Notes: a model not told the origin generated them from the sequence alone. A stretch of 64,000 nucleotides of DNA from Microbacterium algeriense (GCF_008868005.1 NZ_WAAO01000002.1:310001-374000), one strand, 5' to 3'. Shown: positions 55,634 to 63,548, counted from the first letter of the stretch. Numbers and translations: made by a program.

Positions 55634-56473
55634 ATGGATGACATGTACGGCTCCGACGTGCTGGCAGCGGGCTGGCGCGAGCGCGGCGCGAAGCAGGTGC
55701 CGCAGGTCGCGGCCGAGACCGACCTCGTGGTCGAGGTGGCTGACGACGGATTCTGCGGCGCCGTCACCCGTGTGCACGGCGGCACGGTCGAGCTCGAGGA
55801 CCGCCTCGGGCGACGACGCCTCTTCCCGCTGGGCGGCGGCTTCCTGATCGACGGCGCCCCCGTCCGGCTGGTGGTTCCTGCGGCGAAGGAGCAGGGCCCG
55901 CGCCGCACAGCGTCCGGGTCCTTCGTCGTGGCGGACCAGCGCGCGCGCGTCGCCCTTCCCAGCCGGATCCTCGTCGAGGGCAAGCACGATGCCGAGCTCG
56001 TCGAGAAGGTGTGGGGCGCCGACCTTCGCGTCGAGGGGGTGGTCGTGGAGTTCCTGCAGGGCGTCGACCTGCTCGATGAGCTGCTCGCCGCGGAGCCCCC
56101 GAACGCCACCCGCCGTTACGGGGTGCTCGTCGACCACCTCGTTCCGGGGTCGAAGGAGTCCCGCATCGCCGACGCCGTCGCCCGCGGCCCGCACGGACGC
56201 CATCTGCGCATCGTCGGGCATCCGTTCGTCGACGTGTGGCAGTGCGTCACGCCCCGCGCGCTCGGGATCGCGGCGTGGCCCGAGATCCCGCGCGGCATCG
56301 AGTGGAAGGTCGGGATCTGCCGTGCCTTCGGCTGGCCGCACGAGACGCAGGCCGACATCGCGAGGGCGTGGCAGCACATCCTCTCCAAGGTCACCACCTA
56401 TCGCGATCTGGAGCCGGCGCTGCTGGGCCGCGTCGAGGAGCTCATCGACTTCGTCACGGCGCCCGCCGGCTGA
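55634..56473 (+). CDS. DUF3097 family protein
   Basis: Protein of 279 residues found widely in actinobacteria. An N-terminal SH3-like strand region (TDLVVEVADDGFCGAVTRVHGGTVELEDRLGRRRLFPL) precedes RILVEGKHDAELVEKVWG, which resembles the VEGxxD start of a Toprim fold, and YGVLVDHLVPGSKESRI (a possible DxD-like acidic motif). This suggests a nucleic-acid-related role, but the family has no confirmed function. It lies directly ahead of trmB. Confidence 0.85.
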   Translation: MDDMYGSDVLAAGWRERGAKQVPQVAAETDLVVEVADDGFCGAVTRVHGGTVELEDRLGRRRLFPLGGGFLIDGAPVRLVVPAAKEQGPRRTASGSFVVADQRARVALPSRILVEGKHDAELVEKVWGADLRVEGVVVEFLQGVDLLDELLAAEPPNATRRYGVLVDHLVPGSKESRIADAVARGPHGRHLRIVGHPFVDVWQCVTPRALGIAAWPEIPRGIEWKVGICRAFGWPHETQADIARAWQHILSKVTTYRDLEPALLGRVEELIDFVTAPAG

Positions 56474-56517
56474 GCGCGGCGAGACCGGGCCCGAGCGGAC
56501 GCCTCGGCGCCGACGGC

Positions 56518-56529
56518 TACCCTGGGAAC
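56518..56529 (+). promoter_or_regulatory. Leaderless -10 of trmB
   Basis: TACCCT-GGGAAC-ATG. Confidence 0.5.
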
Positions 56530-57255
56530 ATGCCCGAACCCCGTACCTTCCGCGAAGAACCGGTGTCGTTCGTGCGCCGCAGCGGCCGGATGTCCGATGC
56601 CCAGGAGCGCGCGTTCGCCGAGCTCGGGCCGCACTACCTGCTCGATGTGCCGCGTGACGTGGCATGGACGTCCGTACACCCCGAGGCGCGCCTCGACCCC
56701 GCCGCCGAGTACGGCCGTTCGGCCGACCTGTACGTCGAGATCGGCTCCGGACAGGGACACGCGATCGTGTCCGCCGCGTCCTCGCGCCCCGAGGATGACT
56801 TCCTGGCCGTCGAGGTGTTCCGGGCGGGGCTCGCCCGCACGATGCTCGACGCCGACCGCGCCGGTGCCGGGAACCTCCGGGTGGTCGAGGCGAACGCCCC
56901 CGAGGTGCTGTCGTCGTACCTCCCCGAGGCGTCGGCGCAGGAGGTGTGGATCTTCTTCCCCGACCCCTGGCACAAGAAGAAGCACACCAAGAGGCGTCTC
57001 GTTCGCCCCGGATTCGGCGACACGGCGGCCCGCGCCCTGCGTGACGGGGGCCTGTTGCGCCTGGCCACGGACTGGGAGGACTACGCGCTGCAGATGCGCG
57101 AGGTCCTGGACGCCGAGCCGCTGCTCGAACGCGCCTTCGACGGGGAGTGGGCGGAGCGGTTCGACGGCCGCGTGATGACCGCGTTCGAGCGGAAGGGCAT
57201 CGCGAAGGGGCGCGACATCCGCGACCTCGTCTACCGACGCAGGGCGCGGGCGTGA
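56530..57255 (+). CDS. trmB: tRNA (guanine46-N7)-methyltransferase TrmB
   Basis: SAM-dependent tRNA methyltransferase of 241 residues. Motif I is YVEIGSGQGHAIV; the family signature EVWIFFPDPWHKKKHTKRRLVRPGF and the C-terminal TAFERKGIAKGRDIRDLVYRR are intact. It makes m7G46 in tRNA variable loops. The ATG is chosen because the preceding frame lies inside DUF3097 and TACCCT is six bases upstream. Confidence 0.95.
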   Translation: MPEPRTFREEPVSFVRRSGRMSDAQERAFAELGPHYLLDVPRDVAWTSVHPEARLDPAAEYGRSADLYVEIGSGQGHAIVSAASSRPEDDFLAVEVFRAGLARTMLDADRAGAGNLRVVEANAPEVLSSYLPEASAQEVWIFFPDPWHKKKHTKRRLVRPGFGDTAARALRDGGLLRLATDWEDYALQMREVLDAEPLLERAFDGEWAERFDGRVMTAFERKGIAKGRDIRDLVYRRRARA

Positions 57256-58106
57256 CGGACCTGCCGCGTGCGGCGACCGCGCACGTCGGCGTGATCCCCG
57301 CCCTGCTCGTGTGCGCCGCCGCGCCGGCGTTCTTCGTGCTGGAGATCCCGTGGCTGGGGTGGCTGCTGCTCGCCGCCGGCATCCTGACCGCATGGCTGAT
57401 CGAGCGCGCGCGACCTGTCGAGGCGCCCGGGGGAGCGATCGGCCGCGCCCCGTCGCTCACCCGAGACCTGTCCCTGATCGCGCTGGGCCTGCTGATCGTC
57501 AGCATCATCCCGCTCGCCGCCGAACTCGACAACCTGGCGATGCTGCGGTTCACCCTGGCGCTGGGCGGCGCCGTCGCGGTGCCGTACGCGATCTCGCGGT
57601 TCCTGTATCGCGACCGCGCGATCGCGTTCCCCTGGCGGACCCATCGACGCTGGGGACGCCTGCAGTGGGGCTGGTTGGTCGCGGTGCTCGTCCTCGGGTG
57701 GCTGATCCTGCCCTTCTACTTCATCACCAGCGGGGTGTACCAGAACTGGCCGGTCGTGGACACGCCCGAGCTGATCGCGCGGCTGTTCGTCGGTGTCGGC
57801 GCGGTCGGGATCTGGGACGAACTGTTCTTCATCTGCACCGTGTTCGCCCTGCTTCGCCGGCACTTCCCCGATCTGGTCGCGAATCTGCTGCAGGCCATCG
57901 TCTTCGTCTCGTTCCTGTGGGAGCTCGGCTACCGGGAGTGGGGACCCCTGCTCACGATCCCGTTCGCGCTGCTCCAGGGCTACATCTTCCTCCGGACGCA
58001 CTCGCTCGCGTACGTCGTCACGGTGCACCTGCTGTTCGACGCCGTGGTGTTCGCCGTGCTGGTGCACGCGCACAATCCGGGACTCCTGCCGGTCTTCCTC
58101 GTCTGA
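57252..58106 (+). CDS. CPBP-like intramembrane protein
   Basis: Protein of 284 residues with about eight membrane helices. The CPBP (CAAX-protease/bacteriocin-processing) pattern is recognisable but divergent: IWDELFFICTVFALLRRHFPD replaces the usual EExxxR, followed by FVSFLWELGYREWG and VVTVHLLFDAVVF. The first catalytic Glu is Asp here. Activity is therefore uncertain. It overlaps trmB by GTGA. Confidence 0.75.
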   Translation: MTDLPRAATAHVGVIPALLVCAAAPAFFVLEIPWLGWLLLAAGILTAWLIERARPVEAPGGAIGRAPSLTRDLSLIALGLLIVSIIPLAAELDNLAMLRFTLALGGAVAVPYAISRFLYRDRAIAFPWRTHRRWGRLQWGWLVAVLVLGWLILPFYFITSGVYQNWPVVDTPELIARLFVGVGAVGIWDELFFICTVFALLRRHFPDLVANLLQAIVFVSFLWELGYREWGPLLTIPFALLQGYIFLRTHSLAYVVTVHLLFDAVVFAVLVHAHNPGLLPVFLV

Positions 58107-58125
58107 CCCCCGCCGGACGCGCACC

Positions 58126-58240
58126 CGGGACGGATGTCGGGCGGAGATCCGGGACGGATGTCGGGCGGATCAACGGATGTCGGGCGGATCGTCGGGGAGC
58201 CGTCCGACATCCGGGAAATGGTCCGACAGGTGTCCGGGTG
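58126..58240. repeat. Cluster of GGATGTCGG repeats
   Basis: GGATGTCGGGCGGA occurs three times in direct orientation (58132, 58156, 58175; spacing 24 and 19 bases), followed by an inverted copy CCGACATCC at 58204 and a degenerate inverted unit CCGACAGGTGTCC. It fills most of the gap before the DUF1304 gene. Confidence 0.8.
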
Positions 58241-58299
58241 GCGTGCTCGTCGTCGAGGGGCGGTCGTTCCTCGGGTTGCCGTTCGGCCCTCGGGAACGG

Positions 58300-58311
58300 G
58301 AGAATCGGCCC
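58300..58311 (+). promoter_or_regulatory. Candidate leaderless -10 of DUF1304 gene
   Basis: GAGAAT-CGGCCC-ATG, same form as at metX. Confidence 0.4.
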
Positions 58312-58704
58312 ATGCTCATCGTCGGACTCATCCTCGCCGCAGCGGCCGCTGCGTTCCACGTCTTCATCTTCGCGCTCGAGTCGCTCCGATGGACCGAGCC
58401 CGAGACGAGGAAGATCTTCGGCGTCCCCAGTGAGGCCGACGCCGTCACGATGAAGCAGCTCGCCTTCAACCAGGGCTTCTACAACCTGTTCCTCGCTCTG
58501 ACGACTCTGCTCGGCATCGGTCTGGTGATCGTGGGGGCGCAGACGGTGGGTCTGACGCTGGTCTTCGCGGGAACGGGGATGATGCTCGCGGCGGCGCTCG
58601 TGCTGGTGCTTTCCGACCGGTCGAAGCTGCGCGCGGCCGCGATGCAGGGCACCCTCCCGCTCCTCGCCGTCATCGTGACGGCGATCGGCGTCGCGGCGGC
58701 CTGA
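58312..58704 (+). CDS. DUF1304 membrane protein
   Basis: Small membrane protein of 130 residues with four helices. HVFIFALESLRWTEPETRKIFGV and AFNQGFYNLFLAL are the DUF1304 signatures. Function unknown. The upstream repeat cluster may be its operator. Confidence 0.87.
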   Translation: MLIVGLILAAAAAAFHVFIFALESLRWTEPETRKIFGVPSEADAVTMKQLAFNQGFYNLFLALTTLLGIGLVIVGAQTVGLTLVFAGTGMMLAAALVLVLSDRSKLRAAAMQGTLPLLAVIVTAIGVAAA

Positions 58705-58753
58705 CGCGCCTGCATGGGGTGACTTCTGCGCCTGCACGCGCCACACTCGGTGC

Positions 58754-59830
58754 ATGGGCGACTGGGTGCTGCACGTGGACATGGATCAGTTCATCGCCGC
58801 GGTGGAGGTGCTGAGACGCCCCGAACTCGCCGGGCTACCGGTGATCGTCGGGGGACGCGGTGATCCCTCCGAGCGCGCGGTCGTGTCGACGGCCTCGTAC
58901 GAGGCGCGCGCCTTCGGGATCGGCTCCGGCATGCCGCTCAAGATCGCCGCGCGCAAGGCTCCGGACGACGCGGTGTTCCTGCCGGTGGACCACGAGGCGT
59001 ATGAGGCGGCATCGGCGGAGGTCATGACGGCGCTGCGGGCGCTCCCGGGCATCGTGCTCGAAGTGGTCGGCTGGGACGAGTGCTTCCTCGGGGTCACGAG
59101 CGACGACCCGGAAGCCGTCGCCCGCGCCGCGCAGTCCGCCGTGCGGGATGCCACCGGCCTGCACTGCTCCGTCGGAATCGGCGACAACAAGGTGCGGGCG
59201 AAGATCGCCACGGAGTTCGGCAAGCCGCGCGGCGTGTTCCGGCTCACGGCGGAGAACTGGTTCGAGGTCATGGGCGACCGAGCGACGAGGGATCTGTGGG
59301 GCGTCGGACCCAAGGTGCAGAAGCGACTGGCGCAGCACGGGATCACGACCGTGCAGGAGCTCGCCGACGCCGACGAGCAGGAGCTCATCGGGGAGTTCGG
59401 TCCGCGGATGGGGGTGTGGTATCACGGACTGGGCTCGGGCCTGGGTCCGAGCGTGGTGGACGACACGCCCTGGGTGGCCCGCAGTCACAGCCGGGAGACG
59501 ACCTTTCCGCAGAACCTCGTCGATCCCGCGCAGATCGAGTCGGCGTTGCGGGAGCTCGCCGGCCAGGCGTTCGACGACTGCGCCGCCGAGGGACGACCCG
59601 TGGTCCGGGCTCACCTGAAGGTCCGTTACGCCCCCTTCGAGACCAGGACGTTCGGTCGGAAGCTGCCGGAACCGACGACCGAGCGTGAGGTGTTCGTCGC
59701 CGCCGCGCTGGCTCTCTGTGCGACGCTCGACGCAGCGCGGGAGGTGCGCCTGCTCGGGGTCAGGGCGGAGATGACGATGCCGGAAGAATCCGACCCGGTC
59801 GAGCGCACTCCCGTGCGCGGACGCATCTGA
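58754..59830 (+). CDS. dinB: Y-family DNA polymerase IV (DinB), divergent
   Basis: Translesion polymerase of 358 residues. The first metal motif LHVDMDQFIAAVE has D9 and D11. The second, usually SxDEAYLD, reads GWDECFLG, keeping D108/E109 but lacking the serine. CSVGIGDNKVRAKIATEFGKPRG and the HhH segment LWGVGPKVQKRLAQHGI are normal. A little-finger domain follows (RSHSRETTFPQNL). The C-terminus (VERTPVRGRI) has no obvious beta-clamp motif. CACACT is six bases before the ATG. Confidence 0.9.
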   Translation: MGDWVLHVDMDQFIAAVEVLRRPELAGLPVIVGGRGDPSERAVVSTASYEARAFGIGSGMPLKIAARKAPDDAVFLPVDHEAYEAASAEVMTALRALPGIVLEVVGWDECFLGVTSDDPEAVARAAQSAVRDATGLHCSVGIGDNKVRAKIATEFGKPRGVFRLTAENWFEVMGDRATRDLWGVGPKVQKRLAQHGITTVQELADADEQELIGEFGPRMGVWYHGLGSGLGPSVVDDTPWVARSHSRETTFPQNLVDPAQIESALRELAGQAFDDCAAEGRPVVRAHLKVRYAPFETRTFGRKLPEPTTEREVFVAAALALCATLDAAREVRLLGVRAEMTMPEESDPVERTPVRGRI

Positions 59831-59851
59831 GTCCGGATCGCCTCGCGCAGG

Positions 59852-60253
59852 TCAGTCCCGGATCACAGCGGCGACGGCGCTCACCTCGATCAGTGCGCCA
59901 GGCACGCCGAGCCCCGCGACGATCGCGGCGGTGACCAGAGGAGGGGCGCCTTCTCTGGCGAGTGTGGACGCGACAGCGCCGTAGGCGGCGCGCAGATCCG
60001 CTTCCTGGTGGATCAGCACACTCCAGCTGATGACATCGTCGAGGCCCGCCCCCGCCGACTCCAGAGCGATGCGCGCGTTCTCGAGGGCGCGCAGCGACTG
60101 TTCCCCGGCGTCCGCGGAGACGACCGCTCCCGTGGCGTCGACGCCGTTCTGGCCGCCGACGTAGATGGTCGTCGCGCCGGGCGGCACGACGGCGACGTGA
60201 CTGAACGCGGGGCTGACGACGAGCCCCGCCGGTTGTGTCAGTGTGATCTCCAT
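59852..60253 (-). CDS. RidA-family protein
   Basis: RidA/YjgF-type protein of 133 residues, trimeric fold; members hydrolyse reactive enamines/imines. FSHVAVVPPGATTIYVGGQNGVD is the family core; SLRALENARIALESAGAGLDDVI follows. The usual catalytic arginine near the C-terminus is not seen at IEVSAVAAVI, so enamine deaminase activity is doubtful. ATG chosen because CAGAGT is six bases upstream; an ATG two codons earlier is possible. Confidence 0.82.
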   Translation of the reverse strand: MEITLTQPAGLVVSPAFSHVAVVPPGATTIYVGGQNGVDATGAVVSADAGEQSLRALENARIALESAGAGLDDVISWSVLIHQEADLRAAYGAVASTLAREGAPPLVTAAIVAGLGVPGALIEVSAVAAVIRD

Positions 60254-60272
60254 CACCACACTCTGCCCCTGG

Positions 60273-60304
60273 CCGCCGACATCGCGGAAGGGCGATGTCG
60301 GCGG
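60273..60304 (-). terminator. Terminator after quinone-oxidoreductase-like gene
   Basis: CCGCCGACATCGC and GCGATGTCGGCGG form a perfect 13-pair stem with a six-base loop. Confidence 0.82.
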
Positions 60305-60311
60305 CGGGACG

Positions 60312-61289
60312 TCAGAAGCGCAGCAGGACCTTGCCCACCCGGCCGGGCGTGTTGCTGGCGCGCACCGCGTCGGCGATGTCCGCGGCGTCGAAGATGCCGG
60401 CGACGGGCAGGGTCAACGTGCCGTCGCCGAGGCGCTGGAAGAGCTCGCCGAACAGCGAACCGCGTGTCGCCTGATCGAGCGCGGGGATCACCCTGCTGCC
60501 CCAGAAGCCCTTCACGATCGCCTGCTTGAAGATCACGTCCGAGGAGGCGATCTCCATCGTGGGGGAGTCCATGGCGCCGAACGCGACCAGGGTGCCTCCC
60601 TCGGCGAGCAGCGAGAGCACCTGACCGGACGCTGCACCGCCGACCGAGTCCACGCCGGCGACGATGCGAGCGCCGCCCGTGATCGCCTCGGCCTGAGCCT
60701 GCCAGTCGTCCTGGTCCGTGGCGACGATGCGGTCGATGCCCTGTTCGCGCAGCTCCTCGACGCCGGCGCTGCGGCGCACGAGCCCGAGGACGTTCACGCC
60801 GCGTGCGGCACCGAGCTGGGCGAGCATCCGCCCGACGGCCCCGTTCGCGGCGTTCTGGACGATCCAGTCGCCCTCGCGGGCGCCGAGGAAGTCGAGCAGC
60901 GTGATCGTGCTGAAGGGCATCGAGACGAGCTGTGCGGCGACCTCGTTCGGCACCGCATCCGGAACCGGCACCAGGCCCGCGGCGTCCGCCACGATGTACT
61001 CGGCCCATGCGCCGAAGGTACCGCCCGTCGCGACACGCTGTCCGACCGTCAGATGGTCGACGCCCTCGCCGAGCGCGTCGACGACGCCGAGCGCTTCCGT
61101 GCCAGACGGGGCCGGAAGCTCGGGCTTGAATCCGTAGGTGCCGCGCACGGTCCAGAGGTCGTGGTTGTGGATGGGGGAGAGCAGGATCCGCAGGCGGACC
61201 TGGCCGGCGGCGGGCTCCGGGAGGGGGCGGTCCTCGACATGGAGGACCCGCTCCGGGTCGCCGAAGGCGGGATGGATGAGTGCGCGCAT
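60312..61289 (-). CDS. Zinc-type/quinone oxidoreductase-like MDR protein
   Basis: Medium-chain dehydrogenase/reductase of 325 residues. The GroES-like N-terminus has ILLSPIHNHDLWTVRGTYGFKPELPAPSGTEALGVV; the Rossmann part has VQNAANGAVGRMLAQLGAARGVNVLGLVRR. Zinc-binding cysteines are absent, so it belongs to the zinc-free quinone/enoyl reductase branch. It lies directly downstream of the OhrR-like regulator gene and is probably co-transcribed with it. Confidence 0.87.
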   Translation of the reverse strand: MRALIHPAFGDPERVLHVEDRPLPEPAAGQVRLRILLSPIHNHDLWTVRGTYGFKPELPAPSGTEALGVVDALGEGVDHLTVGQRVATGGTFGAWAEYIVADAAGLVPVPDAVPNEVAAQLVSMPFSTITLLDFLGAREGDWIVQNAANGAVGRMLAQLGAARGVNVLGLVRRSAGVEELREQGIDRIVATDQDDWQAQAEAITGGARIVAGVDSVGGAASGQVLSLLAEGGTLVAFGAMDSPTMEIASSDVIFKQAIVKGFWGSRVIPALDQATRGSLFGELFQRLGDGTLTLPVAGIFDAADIADAVRASNTPGRVGKVLLRF

Positions 61290-61316
61290 GATGTGTGCTC
61301 CGTTCGAGGTGCGGTG

Positions 61317-61775
61317 TCAGTGGGCCGGGTGTGCGGCCGCGGTGGTGTCGGAACTGTGCTGGAGGCGGGTGGTGATGTCCTGCAGCTCGGCGATGAGCTG
61401 TCGACGGTGTGCGTCGTCGTGTATCCCGGAGAGCTCCGTGATCCTGCGGTGCAGCGGCGCGAGCTCGGCACGCAGCGCCGCCCCCTTCTCGGTCGTCTGC
61501 ACGAGCACGACCCGCTCGTCGTCGCTGCGCCGGCTCCTCGACACCAGGCCCGCCTGCTCCAGTCTCCGCACGAGCGGCGAGAGCGTGCCGGAGTCGAGCT
61601 GCATCGCCTGTCCGAGCGAGCCGATGGACTGCTCGCCGTCGATCCACAGCACGGCCAGGACCAGATACTGCGGGTACGTCAGGCCCCAGGGGGCGAGAAG
61701 CGTGCGGTACGCCTGCGTCGTCGCTCGTGCGGCTGCGTACAGCGAGAAGCACACCATCTCATCGGTCACGGACAT
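61317..61775 (-). CDS. OhrR-like MarR-family regulator
   Basis: Winged-helix repressor of 152 residues. The N-terminus DEMVCFSLYAAARATTQAYRTLLAPWGLTYPQYLVLAVLW matches OhrR, with C9 at the place of the peroxide-reactive cysteine. The recognition region is LDSGTLSPLVRRLEQAGLVSRSRR, and the wing contains DERVVLV. OhrR proteins release DNA when the cysteine is oxidised by organic hydroperoxides. No ohr gene is adjacent; the partner is an MDR oxidoreductase. An inverted repeat sits over its promoter. Confidence 0.88.
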   Translation of the reverse strand: MSVTDEMVCFSLYAAARATTQAYRTLLAPWGLTYPQYLVLAVLWIDGEQSIGSLGQAMQLDSGTLSPLVRRLEQAGLVSRSRRSDDERVVLVQTTEKGAALRAELAPLHRRITELSGIHDDAHRRQLIAELQDITTRLQHSSDTTAAAHPAH

Positions 61776-61784
61776 GCGATAAGC

Positions 61785-61811
61785 ATTGCAGACAATTCAG
61801 TTGTGCGCAAT
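61785..61811. promoter_or_regulatory. Operator-like inverted repeat of OhrR-like gene
   Basis: ATTGCAGACAA and TTGTGCGCAAT form imperfect arms (9 of 11 matching) around TTCAG. It is ten bases before the regulator start and overlaps a plausible reverse-strand -35 TTGCGC, with AATGCT 17 bases later. Confidence 0.6.
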
Positions 61812-61817
61812 ATGAAG

Positions 61818-61833
61818 GTTCACCAGGGTGACT
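61818..61833. promoter_or_regulatory. Palindrome GTTCACC-AG-GGTGACT ahead of SulP gene
   Basis: Near-perfect dyad, same left arm and spacing as the perfect one after the SulP gene. Possible binding site of a shared regulator. Confidence 0.4.
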
Positions 61834-61910
61834 CCCGATCGCGGCACAGGACCCGGCTGCCGACGAGCATCTCCAGGCAGTACGCTTCAGGCCATCCGAC
61901 AGGGAGCGAT

Positions 61911-63545
61911 ATGAGTGCACGGGGCAGGCCGCGGTGGATGTTCAGCACGCTCGACGGCTATCGGCGGCAGTGGATCGTCGGCGACGTCGTCGCGGGGCTC
62001 TCCGCCGGGGCGGTCGTCGTCCCGCAGGCGATGGCCTATGCGACGATCGCGAACCTGCCGGTGCAGGTGGGGCTCTACACCTGCATCGTGCCGATGCTCG
62101 TGTACGCGGTGCTCGGCGGCAGCCGTGCGATGAGCGTCTCGACGACCTCCACGATCGCCACCCTCACTGCGACCACGCTGGTGTCGGCGGGCGTGGCGGC
62201 GGGTGCGGACGATGCGATGGGCTCGCTCATGATGCTGACGCTTCTCGTGGGCGCGGTCCTGCTGGTGGCGCGGCTGTGCCGGCTCGGGTCCCTCGTCGAG
62301 AACATCAGCGGCGCGACGGTGCTCGGGCTCAAGATCGGCGTCGGGGCGACGGTCGCGGTCGGTCAGCTGCCGAAGCTCCTCGGCGAGACGTTCGACTTCT
62401 CCGGGCACGGCTTCCTGCGATCCATCGCCGCGGTCGGACAGTCCCTGGACAGTGTGAACGGGCCGACCGTGCTGCTCTCGGCCGGATCGATCGTCGTGCT
62501 CCTTCTGCTCAAGCGCTTCGCCCCGAAGGTCCCCGGCACGCTCGTGGTGGTGGTCGGGGGCATCCTCCTGGTGTGGCTGGCCGACATCGACGCCCTCGGG
62601 GTCGATCTCATCTCCGCGGTGCCGAGCGGGCTGCCCGTCCCGGCCATCCCGGATCTCGCGCAGGCCACCGCCCTCGTCCCCGGGGCCCTGGCGATCGCCG
62701 TGATGGCGTTCCTCGAGTCCGCAGCGGTGGCACGCAGCCTCCGCGTCGCGACGGAACCGCAGATCGACAGCGACCAGGAGCTCATGGCCACCGGGGCGGC
62801 GAACACCGTCGGCGCATTCTTCGGCACGATGCCGGCGGCGGGAGGCTTCTCGCAGAGCGCGGTGAACCAGAGCGCGGGCGCCCGCTCCCAGCTCGCGACC
62901 GTGGTGACGGTGGCGCTGGCGGTGCTGGTCGCGCTCTACCTCGGGCCCGTGCTGAGCCTGCTGCCCGAGGCGACGCTGGCCGCGATGGTCTTCGTCGCGG
63001 TCGCGAGCCTCATCAACATCCCCGAGCTCGTGCGCTGGGCGCGGATCAGTCGGGTGGACTTCTGGGTCGCGCTGGCGGTCGCGGTCATCGGACTCACCGC
63101 CGGTCTGCTCCCGGCCGTGGCCGTCGGCGTGGTGGTGACGCTGGTGCTCGTCCTGCGGGAGCTGAACATCCCCCGAACCTCGGTCGTCGGTCCGACGGAC
63201 GGCGTCCTCGGAATCGCGTTGGAGCGCGGCCTGTACACCGCCAACGCCCTGGCCAACGAACGCGTGATCCTGAACCTGGTCGCGGCGCAGTCGCCTCCGG
63301 TGCGGGCCGTGGTCCTGGGACTGGCGCAGCAGGAGGTCGTGACCATCACGGTGCTCGACGCGCTGGAGAACCTCGATCGCGAACTCGCCCAGCTCGGAGT
63401 CGTGCTCCACCTCGCGGCGCTTCCCTCCGCCGCGACCGACGTCGCGGGGCGCACGGCCTGGTTCGCTCGCCTCGCCTCCAGCGGTCGCGTGCACGACTCC
63501 GTTCGGGCGGGGATGACGGCGGCGTCCGAAGGCGCACCCGCCTGA
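61911..63545 (+). CDS. SulP-family anion transporter with STAS domain
   Basis: Protein of 544 residues. The SulP core has WIVGDVVAGLSAGAVVVPQAMAYATIANLPVQVGLYTCIVPMLVYAVLGGSRAMSVSTTST as helices 1-3 (the conserved stretch around GSRAMSVS), AFFGTMPAAGGFSQSAVNQSAGARSQLA and ten or more helices. A cytoplasmic STAS domain occupies about residues 430-530. Transports sulfate, bicarbonate or another anion; unresolved. GGGAG lies just before the ATG and TACGCT at 61881 could be its -10. Confidence 0.92.
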   Translation: MSARGRPRWMFSTLDGYRRQWIVGDVVAGLSAGAVVVPQAMAYATIANLPVQVGLYTCIVPMLVYAVLGGSRAMSVSTTSTIATLTATTLVSAGVAAGADDAMGSLMMLTLLVGAVLLVARLCRLGSLVENISGATVLGLKIGVGATVAVGQLPKLLGETFDFSGHGFLRSIAAVGQSLDSVNGPTVLLSAGSIVVLLLLKRFAPKVPGTLVVVVGGILLVWLADIDALGVDLISAVPSGLPVPAIPDLAQATALVPGALAIAVMAFLESAAVARSLRVATEPQIDSDQELMATGAANTVGAFFGTMPAAGGFSQSAVNQSAGARSQLATVVTVALAVLVALYLGPVLSLLPEATLAAMVFVAVASLINIPELVRWARISRVDFWVALAVAVIGLTAGLLPAVAVGVVVTLVLVLRELNIPRTSVVGPTDGVLGIALERGLYTANALANERVILNLVAAQSPPVRAVVLGLAQQEVVTITVLDALENLDRELAQLGVVLHLAALPSAATDVAGRTAWFARLASSGRVHDSVRAGMTAASEGAPA

Positions 63546-63548
63546 GCC

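Noticed and set aside
58126..58240. CRISPR array
   Set aside because: The repeated units are only 14 bases, spacing is 19-24 bases start to start, later copies are inverted, and no cas genes are near.
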